Shown here in pieces: positions 1 to 7,842 of a stretch of 64,000 nucleotides of DNA. The first letter of the stretch is position 1, and every line of letters starts with the position of its first letter. Source of the DNA: Sphingobium sp. (lineage in GTDB: Bacteria > Pseudomonadota > Alphaproteobacteria > Sphingomonadales > Sphingomonadaceae); the NCBI RefSeq assembly GCF_003248505.1, contig NZ_QFOA01000003.1, positions 1-64,000 of the forward strand. Direction: 5' to 3'. A program made the position numbers and the translations under genes. Below the pieces are notes generated by a model that ran no database searches, was not told the origin of the DNA, and saw only the letters and a list, made by a program, of their open reading frames with translations.

Positions 1-1
1 G

Positions 2-487
2 CAGAAAGTCACCGACCTGATCCAGAAGCCCGGATCCACCGTCATCAACAGCCGCGACGTGAGCACCGGGCAGAATGCGCTGCACATCGTCGTCGCCCGC
101 CGCGACGCGACCTGGCTCACCTTCCTGCTCGCCAAGGGTGCCAATCCGAACCTGGCCGACACCGGCGGCAACACGCCGCTGATGAATGCGGTGCAGGGCC
201 GGTTCGAGGATGGCGTGCGCACGCTGCTGGCTTACAAAGCGCAGGTGGACAAGGCGAACGACAGCGGCGAAACCCCGCTGATCCGCGCGGTGCAGCTACG
301 CGATGTGGGCCTCGTCCGCCTGCTGGTGGCGCAGGGCGCGAGCCCGGACAAGCGCGACACCATAGCGGGCATGTCCGCGCGCGACTATGCGCAGCGGGAC
401 AACAGGACGCCGGGCCTTATCGAGGCGCTCGACGCGGCGAAAAGCAGCGAGAAGCCATCCGGGCCGGTACAAGGCCCGGTGTTCTGA
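2..487 (+). CDS. Ankyrin-repeat protein, 3' part
   Basis: The reading frame is open from the left edge of the window, so the start lies outside and only the last 161 residues are visible. At least three consecutive ankyrin repeats of about 33 residues can be read. They show the recurring ALHIVV, TPLMNAV and TPLIRAV helix starts, each followed by a LLxxGAxxN/D turn. The tail (SARDYAQRDNR, then a Ser/Pro-rich end) looks like a degenerate final repeat. Ankyrin repeats bind other proteins, but nothing here identifies a partner or a compartment. In sphingomonads such proteins often have a signal peptide; whether this one does cannot be seen. It is convergent with the minus-strand mmcB gene, 18 bp away. 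Confidence 0.85.
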   Translation, partial: QKVTDLIQKPGSTVINSRDVSTGQNALHIVVARRDATWLTFLLAKGANPNLADTGGNTPLMNAVQGRFEDGVRTLLAYKAQVDKANDSGETPLIRAVQLRDVGLVRLLVAQGASPDKRDTIAGMSARDYAQRDNRTPGLIEALDAAKSSEKPSGPVQGPVF

Positions 488-505
488 ACGAAAGATGCCG
501 CTTGG

Positions 506-1000
506 CTACCAGCCCAGTTCGGCGGCGTGATCGGGATCGCTGATCGCAGTCAGCCGCCGGGCCGCCCGGCGCGCGAAGCGCAGCGTTTCAGCCTTGCGCC
601 GGGCTGCCGCCAGCGGCTCTACCGGCGCGGGGCGGACGAGTTCGGCATCATATTGATCCGCAACGATCAGGCCCGTGCGCCCTGGCCACAGCGCCTCGCT
701 GTCGAACAGGCCAAGGTCGAACCCTGAAGGAACCGCCCAGAAGAAGCGGTCACAATAGTCGAAATAATCCGGCCATTTCATGTCGCCCAGCAGGTCGGCA
801 CGGCTGCACTTGATTTCCACGATCGTCAGCCGTCCCGCCCCGTCGATTGCCATGATGTCGGCCCGCCGCCCGTTGGGCAGGGGTACTTCGAGCAGTCCGC
901 TCATGTCGTGGCGATAGAAAAGCCTCAACGTACCGCGCGCCACGGCAAGCGCCGTTCCGTCCGTGAGGGGCGAGCAGGCATCGGTCAGAGCGGTATCCAT
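506..1000 (-). CDS. mmcB: MmcB-family DNA repair protein
   Basis: The protein of 164 residues matches the alphaproteobacterial MmcB/DUF1052 family, first recognised in Caulobacter as a damage-induced repair factor. The core has a PD-(D/E)xK nuclease-like arrangement: ADIMAID, then VEIKCSRADLLGD, then YFDYCDRFFWAV. The Asp and the E-x-K pair are in the expected order. A biochemical activity is not firmly established for the family, so nuclease is an inference. I place the start at the ATG at 1000. An upstream in-frame TTG at 1030 would put the start inside the T-tract of the terminator of the preceding gene. No strong ribosome-binding site is visible. Confidence 0.8.
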   Translation of the reverse strand: MDTALTDACSPLTDGTALAVARGTLRLFYRHDMSGLLEVPLPNGRRADIMAIDGAGRLTIVEIKCSRADLLGDMKWPDYFDYCDRFFWAVPSGFDLGLFDSEALWPGRTGLIVADQYDAELVRPAPVEPLAAARRKAETLRFARRAARRLTAISDPDHAAELGW

Positions 1001-1027
1001 GCCTGCATCATTAGAACAGGATGAGAA

Positions 1028-1067
1028 CAAAAGAAAAGGCCGATTCGGGATCGCTCCGAACCGGCCT
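1028..1067 (-). terminator. Intrinsic terminator of the cell-wall hydrolase gene
   Basis: A 12-position stem with one mismatch (arms 1037-1048 and 1056-1067, loop of 7) is followed on the minus strand by a T-rich tract (TTTTCTTTT, 1028-1036). It sits between the hydrolase stop codon and the mmcB start, so it should separate their transcription. Confidence 0.75.
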
Positions 1068-1112
1068 GTCGCATTTCATTAGTCGAAACGGCGCGCCGCC
1101 CGGCGCGACCGG

Positions 1113-1760
1113 TCAGCGATAGAAGATGTGATTGTCGATCGACGCAAGCCGGGTCTTGCCCCAGCCGGGCGACACGCGGCGGGCGTGGAAATAGAGCGCG
1201 CCCTCGGCGAGGCTATCCCATTCGTCTTCCGTCGCGATCTGTGCGATGGCGACGGCTTCGCGCCAGCTGCGGCTTTCGGTGCGGATGGGGGGCATGCCGC
1301 CGCCGCGCACGAAGCTGAACTGGCTGGGCTGGTAGACGACGCCGCACAGGCTGCTGGCGAAGCGACCCGACTTGGCACGGTTGATGATGACGCGGGCGAC
1401 GGCCAGCTGGCCTTCCAAGCTTTCACCCTTCGCTTCGAAATAGACGGCTCCGGCCAGGCACTTCATGTCGCCATCCAGCTCCTCGGGGACGCCTTGGGCA
1501 TCGACCAGAGCAGCGAGGCTGTGTGCGGGAACTTCGGAGGGGTTGGAATGGTTATGATCGCCAAGCGACTGCGTAACTTCGCGCGGCGTGGCGAAAACGA
1601 CAGCGGACGAACCGGCTGCGGGCGCTTGCGGAAGCATGCTGGAGATGGAAACTGCCGACGGGATCGCTTCCCCCGCGATCGACATGTCGGACGCCGTGGC
1701 CGCGGCGATCGCGGACAAGGCAAAGGCCGCGGTGATCGCGGCTTTCAAACGGAAACTCAT
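1113..1760 (-). CDS. SleB/CwlJ-type cell-wall hydrolase
   Basis: The protein of 215 residues has a hydrophobic, Ala-rich N-terminus (about residues 1-24) typical of a Sec signal peptide. A linker leads to a C-terminal Hydrolase_2 domain (roughly residues 95-215). Recognisable family motifs are CLAGAVYFEAKGES, which holds the probable catalytic Glu, AVARVIINRAKSGRF, and a closing ALYFHARRVSPGW segment. The family cleaves peptidoglycan glycan strands. In non-sporulating alphaproteobacteria it is thought to act in wall remodelling in the periplasm. It is a single gene with its own terminator. The start at 1760 gives a good signal peptide. Confidence 0.85.
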   Translation of the reverse strand: MSFRLKAAITAAFALSAIAAATASDMSIAGEAIPSAVSISSMLPQAPAAGSSAVVFATPREVTQSLGDHNHSNPSEVPAHSLAALVDAQGVPEELDGDMKCLAGAVYFEAKGESLEGQLAVARVIINRAKSGRFASSLCGVVYQPSQFSFVRGGGMPPIRTESRSWREAVAIAQIATEDEWDSLAEGALYFHARRVSPGWGKTRLASIDNHIFYR

Positions 1761-1939
1761 TTCGACTCAAAATAAGGCGGTTCTTGGCCGGAACGTCGAT
1801 TTTCCACCCATATTCTTGCTCGACGTCCTGCCGCCTCCCGTCTGCGTGTTTACCGCGCCCGCCCCCCGATGGGCGAATGCGACAACCTGCGCGTTGGCGT
1901 GCCGGGCGCTCTGCCCGGACCGTGACGGGGAGTCAACGA

Positions 1940-2281
1940 TCAGCAGATCGTTTCAGCGGCGAACCGTTCTGCATCCGGGATGTCGAGTTCCACCACCCAC
2001 AGGTCGGGGTCGGATCGCCGGCGACGCCCCAGATATTGATCGAGCGCATCGGGCGACTCGTCCATGGAGGGTCCGCACCGCATCAGCCCATAGCCGCCCC
2101 GGCCGTCGGCCACGCGTTCGAAGAGCCCACAATAGCGCCCTTTTTCAAGTGCCTGCACCAAAATAACGCCGCTGATCTCATCGCCTTTCGCGATGACCGT
2201 GGCAAAGCCGCCCTGCGCCGCGACGCGTCGCCGCAACGCCCCGACCAGCATTGCGCTGGTCAACCGGGCGTCAGCCGCCAT
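1940..2281 (-). CDS. DUF1491 family protein
   Basis: A small protein of 113 residues that matches the alphaproteobacterial DUF1491 family in length and pattern. It begins ARLTSAMLVGALRRR, has a central VIAKGDEISGVILVQ strand pair, and closes with DPDLWVVELDIPDAERF. It has no signal peptide or membrane segment, so it should be cytoplasmic. No function is known for the family. Its start overlaps the end of the thioesterase gene by 11 bp, which implies co-transcription and perhaps translational coupling. Confidence 0.8.
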   Translation of the reverse strand: MAADARLTSAMLVGALRRRVAAQGGFATVIAKGDEISGVILVQALEKGRYCGLFERVADGRGGYGLMRCGPSMDESPDALDQYLGRRRRSDPDLWVVELDIPDAERFAAETIC

Positions 2282-2759
2282 AGCCAGGCAGCGACGAGAG
2301 GGGAAATTGCGAGCGCATGAACGTGCCCGTGCCGCGCCCGACCTCTTCCCCGTCCGAATCGATCAGACTCGCTTCGGCGACATAGACCCGCCGCTTGCCG
2401 CTGATCCACCGGCCTTCTGCCCGGAGTCGGCCCGGCCCCACCGGGCGGGTGAAGAGAAGGTTGAACGCCGTCGTCAGCAGGAATCGGTCGCTCACCAAAC
2501 TGTTGGCGGCGTAGAAAGCCGCGTCGTCCAGCATTTTGAAATATACAGTGCCATGCACCGCCCCGGCCGCGTGGAATTGGCTTTCATCCACGTCGAAATC
2601 TATGATGGATCGTCCGGCCTGCGGGATCGACAACTCCGACCGGAACAACCGGTTGATCGGTGCCGAACCATAAAGCTGCTCCAGCGCCCGGAAATGCGCC
2701 TCCTCGCCGGTCAGGCCCTCAGGCGGCGTCACGCGCGCCCGCGCCCGAAAGCAACGCAT
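2271..2759 (-). CDS. PaaI-like hotdog-fold thioesterase
   Basis: The sequence has the hotdog thioesterase layout: a long helix region (GEEAHFRALEQLYGSAPIN), then AAGAVHGTVYFKMLDDAAFYAANSL, where the HG and the Asp in the central helix are the usual active-site positions, then paired strands LLTTAFNLLFTRPV and RRVYVAEASLIDSDG. It probably hydrolyses an acyl-CoA, but the substrate cannot be inferred. The start is uncertain: GTG at 2783, ATG at 2759 and GTG at 2732 are all in frame, and family length favours one of the later two. Every choice overlaps the 3' end of ptsN, so the two genes appear to be in one transcript. Confidence 0.75.
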   Translation of the reverse strand: MRCFRARARVTPPEGLTGEEAHFRALEQLYGSAPINRLFRSELSIPQAGRSIIDFDVDESQFHAAGAVHGTVYFKMLDDAAFYAANSLVSDRFLLTTAFNLLFTRPVGPGRLRAEGRWISGKRRVYVAEASLIDSDGEEVGRGTGTFMRSQFPLSSLPGYGG

Positions 2760-3186
2760 GAAGCGCGCCCGTAGATTTGGCACCCCGCAAGCGCGTCACC
2801 ACCGCTTCGTCGCGCAGGTAGCGCGACACACGCGCCAGCGTTTTCAAATGCTCGGCGCCGCTGTCGACCGGCGACAGGAGTGCGAAAACGACATCGACCG
2901 GCGCATCGTCGACAGCGTCGAACGGCACTGCCGGTTCCAGCAGCACGACCACACCGCACAGGCGGTCGAGGCCCGCGATCTTGGCATGGGGGATGGCGAC
3001 GCCACCGCCAAAGCCGGTCGATCCCAATCTTTCCCGTTCGAACAGCGCATCGCCCACCTCGTCGGCGTCAAGGCCGTAGGCGCAGGCCGCAAGCGAAGCG
3101 ATCTTCTGGAACAGCGCTTTTTTTCCATTGGCGGCAACGCCCGTGCCCAGCGCTTCAGGCGAAACGATGTCGTTGAAATCAACCAT
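2719..3186 (-). CDS. ptsN: PTS IIA-like nitrogen regulatory protein PtsN
   Basis: The protein of 155 residues is a typical EIIA-Ntr domain. The phosphorylatable histidine is His67 in GGVAIPHAKI, and the flanking GVVVLLEPAVPFDAVDDAPVD and VVFALLSPVDS strands fit the PTS EIIA type 2 fold. In the PTS-Ntr system it takes phosphate from PtsP and NPr and regulates potassium transport and stress functions rather than carrying sugar. The gene follows hpf, a common pairing in proteobacteria. The start at 3186 (MVDFND) is the family start; the longer upstream open frame is in a repetitive low-complexity region and was not used. Confidence 0.88.
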   Translation of the reverse strand: MVDFNDIVSPEALGTGVAANGKKALFQKIASLAACAYGLDADEVGDALFERERLGSTGFGGGVAIPHAKIAGLDRLCGVVVLLEPAVPFDAVDDAPVDVVFALLSPVDSGAEHLKTLARVSRYLRDEAVVTRLRGAKSTGALHALLSGAGARDAA

Positions 3187-3332
3187 GATCAATCCGAAAC
3201 CGGCGGGGCGCGCTGACGAAAGGAGCGCATCTTTCCCCGAGCTGTGAAAGCCCGGCCCCATAAGCTGCCTGCGGGTTGAGGTCAACAGCGGCTCCGGGCG
3301 GAGGAGGGGGCGGCAGGCCGCTCCCTCCCTGT

Positions 3333-3360
3333 CGGACGCCCGGCTTTTCACCGGCGTCCG
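3333..3360 (-). other. Hairpin between hpf and ptsN
   Basis: The arms CGGACGCC (3333-3340) and GGCGTCCG (3353-3360) form an 8-bp stem immediately after the hpf stop codon. There is no T-tract on the minus strand, so it is a possible RNA processing or stability element rather than a clear terminator. Confidence 0.4.
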
Positions 3361-3367
3361 GCCTGTT

Positions 3368-3961
3368 TCATGCGCGCGGTTCGACCCAGCCGATGGTGCC
3401 GTCATGGCGACGGTAGACCATGTTGTAGGCTGCCGTGCCCGCATTCAGGAACAGCAGCGCATTGGTGTTGCGCAGGTCCAGCATCATGACAGCATCGGAC
3501 ACGCTGGCTTCGGGAATGTCGACGCGGGTTTCGGCGACGATCAGCGGCGCATCCTGCGCCTCTTCCTCCTCGCCGCCACCGGCGAAGATGGTGTATCCCG
3601 CCCCGTCGATGTCATCGACGGTGGCGAAACTGGCGCGCTGCGCTTCGGCGGCGGCGGCCTGCGCGCTGCGATCCTTCAGGCGGCGCATGTAGCGGCGCAG
3701 CTGCTTTTCGATGCGATCTGCGGCCTGGTCGAAAGCGGGATGCGCGTCCTGCGCCTCGCCCGCGCCCTTGAGGATGAGGCCGGTCATCACATGGCAGACA
3801 ATGTCGCAATGGAACGCGCCGTGGGGAGCGTTGCGAAACGTAACCTGAGCGGAAAGCGCGCGGGAAAAATATTTCTCGGCAACGGCCTGTAAACGATCGG
3901 TGACGTGGCTCTTGAGCGCGTCGCCCGTTTCGACCTGATGTCCGGAAACACGAATATCCAT
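3368..3961 (-). CDS. hpf: Ribosome hibernation promoting factor, long form
   Basis: At 197 residues this is the long form of HPF. The N-terminal S30AE domain (about residues 1-105) carries the family start IRVSGHQVETGDALKSHV and a basic C-terminal helix (QLRRYMRRLKDR). A variable linker leads to the C-terminal dimerisation domain (about 138-197, with VSDAVMMLDLRNTNALLFLN). Long HPF binds the decoding centre of resting ribosomes and joins two of them tail-to-tail as 100S particles. In proteobacteria hpf often sits beside rpoN and ptsN; here only ptsN follows. Confidence 0.92.
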   Translation of the reverse strand: MDIRVSGHQVETGDALKSHVTDRLQAVAEKYFSRALSAQVTFRNAPHGAFHCDIVCHVMTGLILKGAGEAQDAHPAFDQAADRIEKQLRRYMRRLKDRSAQAAAAEAQRASFATVDDIDGAGYTIFAGGGEEEEAQDAPLIVAETRVDIPEASVSDAVMMLDLRNTNALLFLNAGTAAYNMVYRRHDGTIGWVEPRA

Positions 3962-4039
3962 ATGCCTTCTCCTTATTCTTGCCGACCGCCAGGACGGCGG
4001 CCGGGTTCATTCGGGAGGCATAGGCCGCTTAATAAGGGT

Positions 4040-4732
4040 CTATGCCTCCTGCAACCAGAGCGGCTCCTTCAGCGTCGCGATAAACGCCGCATGCCGCTCC
4101 AGCTCTGCCGCGCTGGCCGCAAAGACCCGCGCAGGACGCACAGGGCGAACCACGGCATCCGCCGTCAGTTCCACCCTGACGATCTCTTTGTCCTCCTCCT
4201 GTCCAAGACCGAGGCCGATCTGCCGACCGCCGGTCAGTTCGATATAGAGTTGCGCCAGCAATTCCGCGTCGAGCAGCGCGCCGTGCTTGATGCGATGGCT
4301 GCGATCGATGCCATAGCGGGTGCAGAGCGCGTCGAGGCTGTGCTTTGCGCCGGGATGCATCTGCCGCGCGATGGCGACGGTGTCGATCATCCGGTCCATC
4401 GCGACTTCGGGATGGCCGCACAGGCGCAGTTCATGGTTGAGGAAGCCGAAATCGAAGCGCGCATTATGCGCGACAAGCGGACTGTCCTCCAGAAATGCGA
4501 GCAGGTCGAGCGCACCCTTGGCGAAAACCGGATGCTTGGCGAGGAAGTCGGCGGACAGCCCGTGCACGGCGAAGGCGCCCGCCGGCATGTCGCGTTCGGG
4601 ATGATAATAAGCATGAAAAGTGCGCCCGGTCGGCACCCGATTGATCAGTTCTATGCAGCCGATCTCGACCATCCGGTCCCCGGATGCCGGATCGAATCCT
4701 GTCGTTTCGGTGTCGAAAATAACCTCGCGCAT
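4040..4732 (-). CDS. dnaQ: DNA polymerase III epsilon subunit (proofreading exonuclease)
   Basis: The protein of 230 residues carries the DEDDh exonuclease fold. FDTETTG (Asp7, Glu9) is the first metal motif, HNARFDFGFLNHEL holds the second, and the third is the H-x-x-x-D type KHGALLDAELLAQLY. It is the 3'-5' proofreading subunit of the replicative polymerase. The start at 4732 gives MREVIFDTETTG, the normal family N-terminus. It is the last gene of the minus-strand run ppsR-maf-aroE-coaE-dnaQ, 32 bp after coaE, the same order as beside the Caulobacter origin. Confidence 0.93.
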   Translation of the reverse strand: MREVIFDTETTGFDPASGDRMVEIGCIELINRVPTGRTFHAYYHPERDMPAGAFAVHGLSADFLAKHPVFAKGALDLLAFLEDSPLVAHNARFDFGFLNHELRLCGHPEVAMDRMIDTVAIARQMHPGAKHSLDALCTRYGIDRSHRIKHGALLDAELLAQLYIELTGGRQIGLGLGQEEDKEIVRVELTADAVVRPVRPARVFAASAAELERHAAFIATLKEPLWLQEA

Positions 4733-4764
4733 CGCCTCTTCGCATCGACTCTTGGGACTGACCC

Positions 4765-5358
4765 TTATCGACCTGTCTTGGCCCCAAGGCAAGCGACCAG
4801 ACGGCGCACCTGTGCCTGCGTCGCGGTGAATGTGGTGCCGGTATGGACGATATGATCGGCGCGGCGGCGCTTTTCCGCGTCGGGGGTCTGCAGCCGCAGG
4901 ATCTGCCGGAACTTCCCTGCCGTCATCCCCGGTCGGGCCAGCACCCGCTTGCGCTGTTTCCACGCCGGCGCTGTGACGACGATCACGCCGTCGAGACGCG
5001 TGCGACCACGCGTTTCGAACAGCAGCGGAATGTCGAGGACGACGAAGCGGCGCGACCGGTTGCGGCGCAGGAAGCGGGTGCGCGCGGCCTTGACGGCCGG
5101 ATGGACGATCGCTTCGAGCGCACGCCGTTCGACCGGATGACCGAACACCGCCGCGCCCAGCTTCGCCCGGTCGACGCCGTGCGGGCCGATCGTCCCGGGA
5201 AAGCGCGCCTCGATCGCGGGAAGCAGCGCGCCGCCGGGGCCCTGCAAGCGATGGACTTCGGCGTCGGCGTCGAACAGCGGCACGCCCAGACGGCGGATCA
5301 TCGCGGCGACCGCCGACTTGCCCATGCCGATGGAACCGGTCAGTCCGTAGACCTTCAT
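4765..5358 (-). CDS. coaE: Dephospho-CoA kinase
   Basis: The enzyme phosphorylates the 3'-hydroxyl of dephospho-CoA with ATP, the last step of coenzyme A synthesis. Its 197 residues show the Walker A loop GSIGMGKS (residues 8-15), the family DADAEVHRLQGPGG and HPAVKAAR motifs, and VVLDIPLLFET. The ATG overlaps the aroE stop codon by four bases, so translation is probably coupled. Length and start are normal for the family. Confidence 0.93.
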   Translation of the reverse strand: MKVYGLTGSIGMGKSAVAAMIRRLGVPLFDADAEVHRLQGPGGALLPAIEARFPGTIGPHGVDRAKLGAAVFGHPVERRALEAIVHPAVKAARTRFLRRNRSRRFVVLDIPLLFETRGRTRLDGVIVVTAPAWKQRKRVLARPGMTAGKFRQILRLQTPDAEKRRRADHIVHTGTTFTATQAQVRRLVACLGAKTGR

Positions 5359-6182
5359 TCCTCGCCCGACAGCAACATCGCGCGCAGTTCGCCGTCCAGT
5401 TCACGCGGAGCCTGCGCATCGAAAAAGATATCGAAGGCGAGCGCTGCCTGCCCGATCAGCATTTCGAGCCCATCGAGCGTCTTCAGATCGTGGGCGCGCG
5501 CGGCTTTCAGCAGCCCGGTTTCGAGCGGCGCATAAACGATATCGTAGACCGTCGCACCGGTCGGCAAAGGCGACAGGTCCAGATCGAGGATCGGTTGCCC
5601 CACCATGCCGAGCGAGGTCGAATTGACCAGCAGGTCGACCGGCGGCAGCGTGTCGGCCATGCCGATCACCCGACCCCGGACACCCGCGCGGTCGAGCAGC
5701 GCCTGCCCCTTGGCCGCATCGCGCGCCATGACGGTGATGTCGCCCACGCCCAGGCTGGTAAGCGCGAACAGGATCGCGCGCGCCGCGCCGCCCGCACCGA
5801 CCAGCACGGCGCTCTGCCCCTTCCATCTGTCGCGCAGCAACGGCTGGAGGAATCCGCCCGCGTCGGTGTTGGTGCCGATCAATGGCCCGCCCGTTTCGCT
5901 CGCGATGGTGTTGATCGCGCCGATCCGTTCCCGCACGCCGCCCGGATCGTCGACATAATCCATCACCGCGATCTTGTGCGGAATGGTGATGTTGCAGCCC
6001 AGCCAGTCGGGGTCCGCGCGCCGCCGCAGGAAATAGCTGCCGAGGTCCTCCGCCCGCACATGCGTCTTGCGATATTCCGCTTCGATCTGGAGGGCATTCA
6101 GCCAGAAATTGTGGATCAACGGCGATTTGCTGTGGGCAATCGGATCGCCGATGACTTCGGCATAGGGAAGGACGTCGCTCAT
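5355..6182 (-). CDS. aroE: Shikimate dehydrogenase
   Basis: It reduces 3-dehydroshikimate to shikimate with NADPH in aromatic amino-acid synthesis. The 275 residues contain the substrate motif SKSPLIHNFW near the N-terminus, the catalytic lysine in CNITIPHKIAVMDY, the second substrate segment NTDAGGF, and the Rossmann nucleotide loop VLVGAGGAARAILFAL. The closing DGLEMLIGQAALAF is also typical. The start codon shares four bases with the maf stop, and the stop overlaps the coaE start in the same way. Confidence 0.94.
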   Translation of the reverse strand: MSDVLPYAEVIGDPIAHSKSPLIHNFWLNALQIEAEYRKTHVRAEDLGSYFLRRRADPDWLGCNITIPHKIAVMDYVDDPGGVRERIGAINTIASETGGPLIGTNTDAGGFLQPLLRDRWKGQSAVLVGAGGAARAILFALTSLGVGDITVMARDAAKGQALLDRAGVRGRVIGMADTLPPVDLLVNSTSLGMVGQPILDLDLSPLPTGATVYDIVYAPLETGLLKAARAHDLKTLDGLEMLIGQAALAFDIFFDAQAPRELDGELRAMLLSGEE

Positions 6183-6784
6183 GCCGCAAGAACGCCGCGT
6201 ATGCGCAGAAAGTCAAGAAGAGGCAGCAGCGGCAGGCCCTGAATCGCGAACTGGCTGCCCTCGACGCGGGCGAACAGTTGCGCGCCCGGCCCTTCGATCC
6301 GATAGCAGCCCACGCACCAGCGCAGTTCATCCCAGTCCGCGTCCAGGTAGGCATCGATAAAAGCGTCGGACAGCGGTCGCACCGTCATGCGCACGCGTTC
6401 GATATGGCGCCACAGGACATCGCCGTTCAGAGCCACCACCGCCGCGCTGTGGAGGTGATGGACCCGACCCGACAGACGCTGGAGGATGCGGCGCGCGTCG
6501 TCGCGGTTCACCGCCTTGTCGATCATCTCCCCGCGATCCTCGCCCTCGCCGATGGACAGCGTCTGGTCGCATCCGAGCACCAGCGCGCCCGGCACGCGCC
6601 GCGACACCTTGAGCGCCTTCAATTCCGCCAGCGCATCGGCCAGTGCGCGGGCGTCGAGGCCATCGGCGCGCAGCGCATCCTTGGCCGCGTCCTCGTCCAC
6701 TTGCGGAGACAGCGCCTCGAACGGCACCTGCGCTGCGGTCAGCATCGCGCGGCGGCTGGCGCTTTGGGAGGCGAGGACGATCAT
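6179..6784 (-). CDS. maf: Maf-family nucleoside triphosphate pyrophosphatase
   Basis: Maf proteins hydrolyse modified or non-canonical nucleoside triphosphates to monophosphates and have been linked to division arrest. The 201-residue protein begins with the diagnostic LASQSASRRAML loop, has LKALKVSRRVPGALVLGCDQTL with the catalytic Asp, and the GRVHHLHSAAVVAL segment. The start at 6784 was chosen because it yields the family N-terminus; it overlaps the ppsR stop by four bases (ATGA). Confidence 0.9.
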   Translation of the reverse strand: MIVLASQSASRRAMLTAAQVPFEALSPQVDEDAAKDALRADGLDARALADALAELKALKVSRRVPGALVLGCDQTLSIGEGEDRGEMIDKAVNRDDARRILQRLSGRVHHLHSAAVVALNGDVLWRHIERVRMTVRPLSDAFIDAYLDADWDELRWCVGCYRIEGPGAQLFARVEGSQFAIQGLPLLPLLDFLRIRGVLAA

Positions 6785-7605
6785 CCTTCCGCCTCCGCCA
6801 GTTCCCGGTCGTTGAACAGGTTGATGATCGCGGCAGCCGCTTCCTCGATCGACCGGCGGGTCATGTCGATCACCGGCCATCCGTTGTCGGCGAACATGCG
6901 CCGGGCGAAGGCCAATTCCGCCTGCACCTTGTCGATATCGACATAGGCGGTTTCGGGTGCCTGGTTGAGCGAGAGCAGCCGGTTGCGCCGGATCTGGATC
7001 AGCCGCTCCGGGCTGATCGTCAGCCCCACGACCATCGGATGCCGCAACGCATAGAGGCTGCGCGGCGGCGGGGATTCGGGGACGAGCGGGATGTTAGCTG
7101 TCTTGTAGCCCCGATTGGCGAGGTAGATGGAGGTCGGCGTCTTGGACGCGCGCGACACGCCTGCCAGCAGGATGTCGGCTTCCTCCCAATTTTCATGACC
7201 CACGCCATCGTCATGCGCAATGGTGAACTGGATCGCCTCGATCCGCGCGAAATAGGCTTCGTCGAGGATATGCTTGCGCCCCGGGCGCGTGCGCGTTTCC
7301 TGCCCCAGGATGTTGGACAGCGCGTCCGCCACGCTGTCGAGCGCCGCGACATGGGGCAGGCCCAGCGCCCGGCACCGCGTTTCCAGCCGCTTGCGCAAAA
7401 GATGATTGGTAAGGGTAAAGAGCACAAGGCCGGGGTTGGCGGCGATTTCCTCCATGATCCGGTCGAGATGGACTTCGGACCTTACCATCGGCCAGAAATG
7501 GCGGATCGCCTCGACATTCTCGAACAGACCGATCGCCGCCTTGGCGATATTCTCCAGCGTCTCGCCGGTGGAGTCGGAGAGGAGATGCAGGTGGATGCGC
7601 GCCAT
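6781..7605 (-). CDS. ppsR: PEP synthase regulatory kinase/pyrophosphorylase (DUF299)
   Basis: The protein of 274 residues is a bifunctional ADP-dependent kinase and Pi-dependent pyrophosphorylase of the DUF299 family. Members switch PEP synthase or pyruvate phosphate dikinase off and on. It starts with the family HLHLLSDSTGETLENIAKA and contains the P-loop-like GVSRASKTPTS followed by YLANRGYKTANIPLVP. The target enzyme is not in this window. The same family (called RP001) is the gene flanking the Caulobacter origin opposite hemE, and the arrangement is identical here. The start at 7605 leaves the putative oriC untranslated. Confidence 0.9.
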   Translation of the reverse strand: MARIHLHLLSDSTGETLENIAKAAIGLFENVEAIRHFWPMVRSEVHLDRIMEEIAANPGLVLFTLTNHLLRKRLETRCRALGLPHVAALDSVADALSNILGQETRTRPGRKHILDEAYFARIEAIQFTIAHDDGVGHENWEEADILLAGVSRASKTPTSIYLANRGYKTANIPLVPESPPPRSLYALRHPMVVGLTISPERLIQIRRNRLLSLNQAPETAYVDIDKVQAELAFARRMFADNGWPVIDMTRRSIEEAAAAIINLFNDRELAEAEG

Positions 7606-7762
7606 GGGATATCTCTGTGAGGGGGCTGTGGATAAAGCAAGGGATGAAATTGTGGATAGATTATCCCCTCCTCCTTGTCCCCGAAGCCCGGAATCTTGTC
7701 CACAGCCCTCCCACAGGCCGGTTTTTCCATACACAGCCTGTGGATAACGGGGATAACCACCC

Positions 7763-7797
7763 TGACTCGGACAGCTAAGCGCCACCCGTCCGAGTCA
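7763..7797. repeat. 10-bp perfect inverted repeat inside oriC
   Basis: The arms TGACTCGGAC (7763-7772) and GTCCGAGTCA (7788-7797) are separated by 15 bp. Each arm contains one GANTC site (GACTC and GAGTC). It sits between the last perfect DnaA box and the hemE leader and could be a protein site or part of the origin architecture. Confidence 0.7.
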
Positions 7798-7801
7798 AGT
7801 T

Positions 7802-7842
7802 GTTGGCAAATTCGGGGACTGCGCATAAACCCCGCTGCCAAC
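7802..7842 (+). promoter_or_regulatory. Imperfect hairpin in the hemE leader
   Basis: GTTGGCA (7802-7808) pairs with TGCCAAC (7836-7842), and inside it CGGGG (7813-7817) pairs with CCCCG (7830-7834). It lies 53 bp upstream of the hemE ATG. There is no T-tract, so it is not a terminator. Confidence 0.45.

Noticed and set aside
7802..7842. Known riboswitch in the hemE leader
   Set aside because: The structure matches no riboswitch class I know, and part of the symmetry may serve the origin.
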